64,000 nt of DNA from JBBTTE01 sp038064375 (GTDB taxonomy: Bacteria > Patescibacteriota > Saccharimonadia > Saccharimonadales > UBA4665). The position numbers and the translations under genes were made by a program. Of the stretch, positions 57,966 through 64,000 are shown one piece after another. The stretch's first letter is position 1. The number at the start of each line of letters is the position of its first letter. Under the pieces are notes generated by a model. That model did not search any database, was not told the DNA's origin, and saw only the letters and a list, made by a program, of their open reading frames with translations. The stretch lies in contig JBBTTF010000004.1 of NCBI GenBank assembly GCA_038064375.1, positions 68,658 to 132,657 of the forward strand, written 5' to 3'.

Positions 57966-59444
57966 ATGGATTACCTTGACCCCAAAAAAGAAGCTAGACA
58001 TCGTATAGTCCTGTTTACCGGCTATATATTGATTGCCATCGCCATTGCGATTGCGACGATCATTCTCTTGTATCAGGCCTATGGCTTTGGTCTTGGCAAG
58101 AACGGCACGGTGATTCAGAATGGTCTGACTTTCTTTTCTAGTCATCCTAATCCGGCCAGTATTTACGTCGATAATCAGCTTAAGCCAGTCGTTACCAATA
58201 CGCGACTGGTGCTGCCTGCTGGGATTTATGACATCAAGCTGGCCCGCGACGGCTACCGCGATTGGCAAAGAAAGATCGAGCTAGATGGCGGCAGCGTCGA
58301 ACACTTTGACTACCCTTTCTTGATTCCCAAGACTTTGACTACGAAAAAGGTCGAAACCTACTCCTCGGCGCCAAACTTAATGTCGCAGAGCCCCGATCAT
58401 CGCTGGTTGATAATTCAAAAACCTGGTTCAACAACCGACTTTGAAGTCTACGATCTCAAGAATCCAACCAAGGCGCCTCTAACAATCGCAATCCCAGCTG
58501 GCCTGCTCACCAAAGCCACGACAAGTGAATCTCTAAAAGTTAACGAATGGGCTGGCGATAATGAGCACATATTGTTCCGGCACAATTACGATGACAAGGT
58601 TGAGTTTATTTTGGTTGATAGAACTAGCCCTGAGCAATCGATCAACCTCAACGCTACATTGGGCGCAAACCCTTCCGAGCTAACGCTCAATGACAAAAAG
58701 TATGACAAATACTATCTGTACGATTCTGCCAGCGCCACACTCCAAACAGCCGCATTAAAAACTCCAACCGCTGCGCCTCTTTTGCAGCGTGTTCTGACTT
58801 ATCAATCATATGGCGATGACACGGTGCTTTATGTGACTGACAGCGGCGCGCCGGCTGGCAAGGCATTGGTTAAGTTACGGATTGGCGATAAGACTTACAA
58901 TATTCGCAGCCTAGCCTCTAGTGCCAGCTATCTTGTTGATCTAACCAAGTACGACGGTGTTATGTATGTTGCTGTCGGTTCGACTGGGGGGAGCAAAGTT
59001 CATATCTACAAAGACCCAGTCGGTCAATTAGCGGATCAGCCAAAGCAGGCTGTGGTTCCGATTCAGGTCTTGCATGTGCCGCAACCTAACTATTTGAGCT
59101 TCTCGGCTAGTGCGCAGTTTATCGTAGCCGAAAATGGCAATCACTTTGGTGTGTACGACATCGAGAACGACAAGGGCTATAACTACACGGTTACCGAGCC
59201 GTTTGACGCCCCGCAAACGCACGCTAGTTGGATGGACGGTAATCGACTGCTGTTTGTTAGCGGCGGCAAGCTCAATGTTATTGACTATGACAATACTAAT
59301 CGTCAGGTTTTGATGGCTGCCGGTAGTCAGTACCTTCCAGCATTTGGCCCTGACTATAAGGACGTTTACTCTATCGCACCAAGCCTAACGCCCAGTCAGT
59401 TTGAGCTAGGACAGACCTCGCTGCTTACGCCTAACGATCGTTAA
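57966..59444 (+). CDS. PEGA domain-containing membrane protein with propeller-like repeats
   Basis: 492 aa. An N-terminal membrane segment (residues about 18-42) is followed by a PEGA domain (about 60-120: ASIYVDNQLKPVV, LPAGIYDIKLARDGYRDWQRKIEL). The remaining 370 residues have repeated beta-rich units with WLIIQKPG, HILFRHNYDDK and ASWMDGNRLLFVSGGKLNVIDYD, consistent with a TolB/WD40-type propeller. A surface or envelope role is inferred. The ATG at 57966 (MDYLDPKKEAR) is preferred over an upstream in-frame start. It converges with the sortase gene (4-nt overlap). Confidence 0.75.
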   Translation: MDYLDPKKEARHRIVLFTGYILIAIAIAIATIILLYQAYGFGLGKNGTVIQNGLTFFSSHPNPASIYVDNQLKPVVTNTRLVLPAGIYDIKLARDGYRDWQRKIELDGGSVEHFDYPFLIPKTLTTKKVETYSSAPNLMSQSPDHRWLIIQKPGSTTDFEVYDLKNPTKAPLTIAIPAGLLTKATTSESLKVNEWAGDNEHILFRHNYDDKVEFILVDRTSPEQSINLNATLGANPSELTLNDKKYDKYYLYDSASATLQTAALKTPTAAPLLQRVLTYQSYGDDTVLYVTDSGAPAGKALVKLRIGDKTYNIRSLASSASYLVDLTKYDGVMYVAVGSTGGSKVHIYKDPVGQLADQPKQAVVPIQVLHVPQPNYLSFSASAQFIVAENGNHFGVYDIENDKGYNYTVTEPFDAPQTHASWMDGNRLLFVSGGKLNVIDYDNTNRQVLMAAGSQYLPAFGPDYKDVYSIAPSLTPSQFELGQTSLLTPNDR

Positions 59445-60739
59445 CGCCTTGGCGTGCTGAGCTTTTTGTTGAACCATCGGATGACGACTAGTAGGCTAAT
59501 TGCAACGATGGTACCAACTACGGCCTTGCCTACTATGGTGCTAATCATGCGCCCCCACAGTGTCGGGCCATTGCCCAGTAGGGCGTCTGGCGAAGAGCCG
59601 GTGTAACTGGTAGCCGAACTCGTCTGATCGCTATTGGTGTTGGGGTCGGGGCTGATCTGTTGCCCAACGACAACTAGTCTACGCAGACTTGTGCCCGGTG
59701 GATCACAGGTTATTAGTGTTGCTGTTGCGGTTTGCCCAGATACGGGGCCTAGAACACCAACTTCACTTGGATCAACAACAGTTCTGGAGATCACCTTGTA
59801 AGCATAAACTTTGCTGTTATATGTCAGATAGAATGTATCGCCTTCTACAAGGGTATGAAGTAGCACAAAAGCAAACTTATACTTACCTTTGTTAAAGATG
59901 TTGTTGCTGCTGTGGCCAAAAATAGCGGCATTGCCTTTTTGTCCCGGTAAGGACGTGGTTGGGTAATGAACTACTCCGCTCTCTAGCGCCGTTTCGAGGG
60001 CACTTTCGTTGATAGACTTCTCGCTATAGCTGACCGGTATCTCGACGTTTATCTTAGGAATAATAACTTTTGGCTCGGCTGATGGCGCAACGCTATCATT
60101 GCTGACGATCAGCGGTGTTGTGGCAGAAACGCGGCTAGGTTGGATAAATGGCGTGATGACGACCTCGTTGAAGAAGCCGAATAAGAAGATGATGATTACG
60201 ACTAGGCCCATGCCTAGCCCAAATAGTAGAGATTGCAGATGATGCTTGGCATCTAGTTTACCGCCTGCGGTGACGCTATGCTTGATCGCAGCTTGAACGT
60301 CCTTGGTGCTGCGAGCATCACGCAGCTTGCGAGGTTTGGCAGCTTGTTGCTTGTGCTTGGCTAGTGCTTGCGGGTCGCTTGCGTTTTTGGGCGCTGGTTG
60401 GCCTGTTATAACTGACTGACTGGAGTAGAATTCTTGCCAAACTTGGTGGCGTTCGTCGGCTGGCAGGCTTTGGTAGTAGTTGTGCCATTCGGTCTGAATC
60501 GTTGCTAAGTCCTTGCCGGAAGTGCCAAGCTGATACATGAACTGTTGGTGCTTGCTACGGTGGTCGATGTGCTCGGCTTCGGTCAGTTCTGTGGTGGCGT
60601 CAGGCTCATCGTCGTAAATTCTGGCCACCTTGCCCCGAATCATGTCGGCTGCCGGAGCCTCCATATTACCCGCCGCTGATGGATTAACGCTATTTGGCTG
60701 GGTTTTGTTAGTTGGTTCTTGTGGTGTGTTTGTAGCCAT
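59441..60739 (-). CDS. Sortase family transpeptidase
   Basis: 432 aa. A long charged cytoplasmic N-terminus (about 175 residues), a membrane segment (GLGMGLVVIIIFLFGFF), the sortase beta-barrel and a second C-terminal membrane segment. Catalytic residues: His276 in IFGHSSNN, Cys345 in LITCDPPG and the Arg in SLRRLVVVG. Class D/E-like sortases anchor or cross-link surface proteins, possibly pili, which fits an epibiotic lifestyle. AGGGCTA/TAGCCCT (60750-60766), a 7-bp inverted repeat, lies just upstream of the start. A TATGTA box is 5-6 nt before the ATG. Confidence 0.88.
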   Translation of the reverse strand: MATNTPQEPTNKTQPNSVNPSAAGNMEAPAADMIRGKVARIYDDEPDATTELTEAEHIDHRSKHQQFMYQLGTSGKDLATIQTEWHNYYQSLPADERHQVWQEFYSSQSVITGQPAPKNASDPQALAKHKQQAAKPRKLRDARSTKDVQAAIKHSVTAGGKLDAKHHLQSLLFGLGMGLVVIIIFLFGFFNEVVITPFIQPSRVSATTPLIVSNDSVAPSAEPKVIIPKINVEIPVSYSEKSINESALETALESGVVHYPTTSLPGQKGNAAIFGHSSNNIFNKGKYKFAFVLLHTLVEGDTFYLTYNSKVYAYKVISRTVVDPSEVGVLGPVSGQTATATLITCDPPGTSLRRLVVVGQQISPDPNTNSDQTSSATSYTGSSPDALLGNGPTLWGRMISTIVGKAVVGTIVAISLLVVIRWFNKKLSTPRR

Positions 60740-60822
60740 ATCAATACATAGGGCTAAGCTAGCCCTTCACCCCCAAGTATAGTACAATTACCCCTTGTAG
60801 CCTACCCACTTCGGGTGCTCAA

Positions 60823-60907
60823 GGGCGAGTGGCGGAACTGGTATACGCGCACGACTCAAAATCGTGTTCCTTACGGAGTGAGGGTTCGATTCCCTCCTCG
60901 CCCACCA
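60823..60907 (+). tRNA. tRNA-Leu (CAA anticodon)
   Basis: Class II tRNA with a long variable arm. The acceptor stem GGGCGAG (60823-60829) pairs with CTCGCCC (60897-60903). The anticodon stem CACGA/TCGTG encloses CTCAAAA with anticodon CAA. The T arm is GAGGG-TTCGATT-CCCTC, and A73 plus CCA (60905-60907) are encoded. Confidence 0.95.
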
Positions 60908-60911
60908 AAAC

Positions 60912-60940
60912 AAATATTGATCTTCGGATCAATATTTTTA
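60912..60940 (+). terminator. Terminator after tRNA-Leu
   Basis: AAATATTGATC (60912-60922) and GATCAATATTT (60927-60937) form an 11-bp stem with a TTCG loop, followed by T residues. Confidence 0.85.
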
Positions 60941-60973
60941 TTTACAACCAGAAAACGGTCCTTAATCATATAC

Positions 60974-61002
60974 TTGACGACCATGCTCAACGAGCGTATA
61001 AC
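60974..61002 (+). promoter_or_regulatory. Promoter of the 61039 gene
   Basis: TTGACG (60974-60979), a 17-bp spacer and TATAAC (60997-61002). The leader of about 30 nt contains the AGAGGA ribosome-binding site. Confidence 0.65.
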
Positions 61003-61038
61003 GATAGTATATTCAAAAAATGAGAGAGGAAAACGGAT

Positions 61039-61248
61039 ATGGGAACACACGGACGCGAGATGATTCAAGTCGGCTTGCCGATCGATGAATCGCTCAATCC
61101 AAGGCACGCTATATCAGGTATGCAGGATCCTAAGCTTGAAGTTGGGCCGGATCGGATGCCGCAGTGGTCAAACGCTGATCAGGTCGTTCACTATGGTGGT
61201 GTTGAGCCGGAGAATGTTCTCCCAGTCATGCCTTCTAGGTTCGTTTAA
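61039..61248 (+). CDS. Small hypothetical protein, 69 aa
   Basis: Not recognised. Polar, with Met/Pro/Val-rich stretches and no membrane segment or Cys. It is supported by a recognisable promoter (60974-61002) and an AGAGGA site about 11 nt before the ATG. It stands alone between tRNA-Leu and the sigma factor gene, with which it converges. Confidence 0.5.
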   Translation: MGTHGREMIQVGLPIDESLNPRHAISGMQDPKLEVGPDRMPQWSNADQVVHYGGVEPENVLPVMPSRFV

Positions 61249-61286
61249 CCTGAGCGCTATGACTTCGGTGGATCTCAAACAGTAGC

Positions 61287-62000
61287 TTAGAGCAGGCTTG
61301 TCGTAACGTCATCAAAGTCAGGCATTTTTCTCCTTGCGCGCCTAAGGGCGTTGTTGACTTCTTTGGCCTCTATGCCTAGTGTTTCTGCTATTTGTTCATG
61401 ATTTGCGTCCGATAGACGGTGCAGTCTTAAGCATACTGACTCAACTGGCGTAAGTCCGTCAGTGATAGTGTTGAGAACTTTGCCTAGGAACTGTCTTTGC
61501 TCTGCGGTTTTCTCGGGATCTGCTAGGCTGTCCTCGAGCTGTTCGTCAAGTGACCGGTGCTTTTCGCTACTGGCACCGTCTTCTGGATCATAGTCAAAAC
61601 TTACAGAGTGATTTAATAGCCTATGCTTTTGGGCGTTAGAGTCTCTTATGACGTTTTGTAAGCATCGGTCTATGCATGTTGTCGCATAGGTCGTGAAAGA
61701 AGAACTTACGCCGTCGTACTTGCCTACACATTTATAGAACTCAAACATTGCTTCTTGCAACAGATCATCGCGAGTTCCGCCCTGTAAAAAATATTTGTCT
61801 ACAACAACCGCAATTAAACCGCTGCTATGCTTTAATAAGGTTTCAAAGTTATCGGGATGTTGTCTTGCGGCCATAACTCGCCTTAAGTCATCATCATAAC
61901 TAGGCGCTTCTGGTAAGGCCACGACTGGAGGGATATCCATAGGTGGTGGCATCACCTCCTCTGCTGTGGGTTCATATTCTGCTACTGCAACAGTGTTCAT
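61287..62000 (-). CDS. Sigma-70 family RNA polymerase sigma factor (SigH-like)
   Basis: 237 aa. Region 2 is clear: GGTRDDLLQEAMFEFYKCVGKYDG and SFTTYATTCIDRCLQNVIRD. Region 4 is LTPVESVCLRLHRLSDANHEQIAETLGIEAKEVNNALRRARRK. Region 3 is absent. The spacing resembles the sigma-H/SigI group of alternative factors rather than ECF. A Pro/Ala-rich N-terminus of about 35 residues precedes region 2. It is likely an alternative sigma factor. TAATAT lies 7 nt before the ATG, with its own -35. Confidence 0.9.
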   Translation of the reverse strand: MNTVAVAEYEPTAEEVMPPPMDIPPVVALPEAPSYDDDLRRVMAARQHPDNFETLLKHSSGLIAVVVDKYFLQGGTRDDLLQEAMFEFYKCVGKYDGVSSSFTTYATTCIDRCLQNVIRDSNAQKHRLLNHSVSFDYDPEDGASSEKHRSLDEQLEDSLADPEKTAEQRQFLGKVLNTITDGLTPVESVCLRLHRLSDANHEQIAETLGIEAKEVNNALRRARRKMPDFDDVTTSLL

Positions 62001-62007
62001 TACTTAT

Positions 62008-62036
62008 ATATTAACACAAATATTAATATATAGCAA
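62008..62036 (-). promoter_or_regulatory. Promoter of the sigma factor gene
   Basis: Minus strand TTGCTA (62031-62036), a 17-bp spacer and TAATAT (62008-62013). The ATG at 62000 is 7 nt downstream, giving a leaderless arrangement. Confidence 0.7.
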
Positions 62037-62058
62037 GTAATAAGGTCACATATTTGGC

Positions 62059-62832
62059 TTAAATTTCAGCTAAACTTGCCGTAATAGTCTCAAACGGCTT
62101 TGAAGGGTTCTGAATCAGCCAAACCGTCGCTTGAGCAGCGTTAGCTGTCGTTGGTTGTTTTGTGGTGCTAACCTGTCCGCCAACAGTCACAAAGACCGTC
62201 TCAAGGTGTTTGACAACGATCGAGACCTGATTATCCTGAGTGAACTCGTGTAGCCCATCAACTAAATGCAAAAAGTCCATATTGGATGTGAAGGCTGTCG
62301 TAAAGTGCGCATTTGTTGCCAACTTCTGCAGTTGTTCAAAAGATAAGACCAGTAATGTGTTTTTGCGGCTGAGCAAGTGCGAGGGTGACTTAATAAAGTA
62401 ATCAGCAGCATCGCCCGTCAAAGACAGTATGCCAGCATATTTTGCTACAAACTTCTCTAACAGAATGGCCGTCTCGGAGTTACGACCTAGATTGCCTGCT
62501 AGTAACGTGCCATCGGCCCACGCGCTAGCATCGAGTACCTCTGCCAAGGCTTGTTGTGAAAAGCTACCGCTCGGTGTGCTTGGGGCGTACTCACCGGCGG
62601 CAAAAACACGGCCAACCGTCTTTTGAAGGCTGTCTGGGAGTAAGACGCGAGCCGTGCCTATGCCGGCTTTGGTAGCGGCTCCGTAAGCTTCAGCGGCTGC
62701 CGAGAAGCCATGGGCGTTACCGCCGACAATCAGTAATTTGCCAGACTGAGCTTTGGTCTGAGGCCTACTCCACTGTAGATCTGGAAACAGTGGCTTCTCA
62801 GGCGTCTGCTTGTGCCAAAATGTACGATCCAT
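62059..62832 (-). CDS. Degenerate NnrD/YjeF C-terminal-like (ribokinase-fold) protein
   Basis: 257 aa. The opening KLLIVGGNAHGFSAAAEAYGAATKAGIGTARVLLPDSLQ and the following LLAGNLGRNSETAILLEKF match the start of ADP-dependent NAD(P)H-hydrate dehydratase. The key C-terminal GxGD motif of the family is not visible, so activity is doubtful. It overlaps the HAD gene by 35 nt in another frame, with the start at 62832 inside it. It may have become a binding or regulatory protein; this is an inference from the missing motif. Confidence 0.6.
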   Translation of the reverse strand: MDRTFWHKQTPEKPLFPDLQWSRPQTKAQSGKLLIVGGNAHGFSAAAEAYGAATKAGIGTARVLLPDSLQKTVGRVFAAGEYAPSTPSGSFSQQALAEVLDASAWADGTLLAGNLGRNSETAILLEKFVAKYAGILSLTGDAADYFIKSPSHLLSRKNTLLVLSFEQLQKLATNAHFTTAFTSNMDFLHLVDGLHEFTQDNQVSIVVKHLETVFVTVGGQVSTTKQPTTANAAQATVWLIQNPSKPFETITASLAEI

Positions 62833-63526
62833 CTTGAGGCTCCAGTCGGTAAATCATGTTCTTGCGCTCTACTACTACTGGCCACGAATTGGCACGAGCA
62901 TGCTCGTATAGTTCTCTTGTTGGGTTAAAAGCGATCGGTTGCTCAACACTAGATAACATTGGTATGTCACCTTCGCTGTCGCCGACAGCTACACTGCCCT
63001 GCCAATCGGCATTGTGCTTAGCAACTAATTTTTTGAGATATTCTGGCTTCTTCTCGCTCTTGAGAATGGCGCTTTTGCCAGTAAAGTAGCCATCTTTGAC
63101 TTCGTAGCGCGAGCCGCCATAGCCGTCAAAGCCATAGTGCTCGGCTACCAGTTTTACTATCTGCTCTTGTGAGGCAGAGATCGCAAATAGCAAGTAGTTC
63201 TTGGCTTTTAGGTCTGTAATTAGATCTCGCGTGTATGTGTAAACTTGGTTCTTGTACTCACTAATTACAGCGCGACAAGCTTGCTCAAGATCTTCAACTT
63301 TTAGGCTTGTCAAAGCTTCGTCAAAGGCGTCAATCAATGCTCTTTCGTAATCCTCGAAAGATGTTTCGTGAGTCCGTTGCTTCCAGATCATGCGAGCTTC
63401 GCGCACCTGCTGATACTGTGCTTTATCAAACTTGCCCTGACGTGCCAGCTCGTCACCTAGTGCATGGTAAAGCTGCCAGCGAATTATTGTGCCATCAATA
63501 TCGAAGACTGCAAAAGGTTGACTCAT
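62798..63526 (-). CDS. HAD-superfamily IB phosphatase
   Basis: 242 aa. The nucleophile motif FDIDGTII (about residue 8-15), the second motif AISASQEQI, and SVAVGDSEGDIPMLSSVEQPIAFNPT give a complete HAD core. The long helical cap in between and this signature fit the PSPase/SerB-like IB subfamily. The substrate is unknown. It overlaps the exonuclease III gene upstream by 4 nt and the NnrD-like gene downstream by 35 nt. Confidence 0.9.
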   Translation of the reverse strand: MSQPFAVFDIDGTIIRWQLYHALGDELARQGKFDKAQYQQVREARMIWKQRTHETSFEDYERALIDAFDEALTSLKVEDLEQACRAVISEYKNQVYTYTRDLITDLKAKNYLLFAISASQEQIVKLVAEHYGFDGYGGSRYEVKDGYFTGKSAILKSEKKPEYLKKLVAKHNADWQGSVAVGDSEGDIPMLSSVEQPIAFNPTRELYEHARANSWPVVVERKNMIYRLEPQDGSYILAQADA

Positions 63527-64000
63527 ATATCAAGTGTAACAGATACCGGACAGTGGTCGGAGCCCATAATGTCCGGATGAATGTCGGCAGCTTTGACTTT
63601 GTCCTTAAGGCTGTCGGTAACCAAGAAGTAATCGATGCGCCAGCCGACGTTGCGCTCTCTTGATTTAGCAAAGTGGCTCCACCATGAGTAGTAGCCGTTA
63701 CCTTGCTTGAACATTCGGAAGGTATCAACAAAACCAGCATCCAAGAAGGCTTGAAAGCCGCTGCGCTCCTCGTCGGTAAAGCCCTTTTTGCCTTTGTTGG
63801 GCTTGGGGTTGGCCAAGTCGTCCTCAGTGTGAGCAACGTTGAGGTCACCACAAAAAACTACCGGCTTACTTGCCTCTAGCTGCTTGCAGTAGGCTAAAAA
63901 TGCTGGATCCCACTGCTTATGTCGGAGTGGTACGCGGCTCAAATCTTCTTTGGCATTGGGTGTGTAGACTGTCACAACCCAAAATTTTTCGAACTCCGCG
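63523..64000 (-). CDS. xthA: Exodeoxyribonuclease III (partial, N-terminus outside window)
   Basis: The C-terminal part (about 158 aa) of an AP endonuclease/exonuclease III of base-excision repair. VTVYTPNA, VVFCGDLNVAHTEDDLANP, YYSWWSHFAKSRERNVGWRIDYFLV and the final GSDHCPVSVTL, with the catalytic Asp and His, are all characteristic. The frame runs off the right edge without a start. It is upstream of the HAD gene with a 4-nt overlap. Confidence 0.95.
   Translation of the reverse strand, partial: AEFEKFWVVTVYTPNAKEDLSRVPLRHKQWDPAFLAYCKQLEASKPVVFCGDLNVAHTEDDLANPKPNKGKKGFTDEERSGFQAFLDAGFVDTFRMFKQGNGYYSWWSHFAKSRERNVGWRIDYFLVTDSLKDKVKAADIHPDIMGSDHCPVSVTLDI

Noticed and set aside
1..64000. CRISPR arrays, insertion sequences, prophage genes
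   Set aside because: No spaced direct-repeat array, transposase, integrase or phage structural gene was seen.
1..64000. Recoding of TGA as an amino acid (as in some CPR groups)
   Set aside because: Conserved genes end at TGA in the expected positions, and no conserved protein contains an in-frame TGA.

Overview
The window reads as a piece of chromosome from a member of the Candidate Phyla Radiation (Patescibacteria), most likely Candidatus Saccharibacteria (TM7). This rests on the small tightly packed genes, a short division/cell-wall cluster, a divergent L27, many unrecognised membrane-anchored proteins and many lone receiver domains. The standard code fits: TGA works as a stop throughout, which argues against Gracilibacteria/SR1. 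The placement comes from general knowledge of these groups, not from a database search.

Layout. 1-14.5 kb: partial aldehyde dehydrogenase, pyrG, a lone receiver, rpmA with a THUMP/Trm11-like methyltransferase, a membrane protein, xseA-xseB, a degenerate histidine kinase and degenerate receiver next to recO, glyQS, a 2H phosphoesterase and a cyclase. 14.5-23.3 kb: membrane and secreted proteins, a phosphoribosyltransferase, a PIF1-type helicase with HRDC, a truncated signal peptidase, a NYN nuclease and a flavodoxin-fold reductase. 23.3-31.7 kb: a dcw cluster (mraZ-rsmH-ftsL-ftsI-mraY-ftsW-murG-ftsQ) without mur ligases, ftsA or ftsZ. 31.7-43 kb: a hairpin-rich non-coding stretch, a sigma region 4/HARE-HTH protein, topA, dprA, a second strongly structured RNA candidate with its own promoter and terminator, pth, der, pheA and an RsuA/RluB enzyme. 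42-45.2 kb: a sensor kinase and a receiver with a long disordered tail. 45.3-52 kb: an accessory segment starting at tRNA-Glu, with an OLD-type ATPase/nuclease divergent from a nuclease-STAND NTPase (candidate phage defence), then a receiver and a umuD-umuC operon whose UmuD has lost its self-cleavage residues. 52-64 kb: another kinase/receiver pair, a DUF3048 protein, gltX, a PEGA protein, a sortase, tRNA-Leu, a SigH-like sigma factor, an NnrD-like protein, a HAD phosphatase and a partial exonuclease III.

A signal that runs through the whole window: many genes have a good -10 box (often with a -35 exactly 17 bp upstream) whose end lies only 6-10 nt from the start codon, with no Shine-Dalgarno sequence. 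About twenty genes on both strands show this, which implies that leaderless transcripts are a major mode of expression. This fixed several start codons below. Genes inside operons instead use ATGA/GTGA overlaps or Shine-Dalgarno sites.

The best candidates for undescribed biology are the OLD/STAND pair, the kinase/receiver pair in which both phosphorylation residues have become Glu, the pre-shortened catalytically dead UmuD, and the two structured RNA candidates at 37.48-37.91 kb and about 31.88-32.16 kb.
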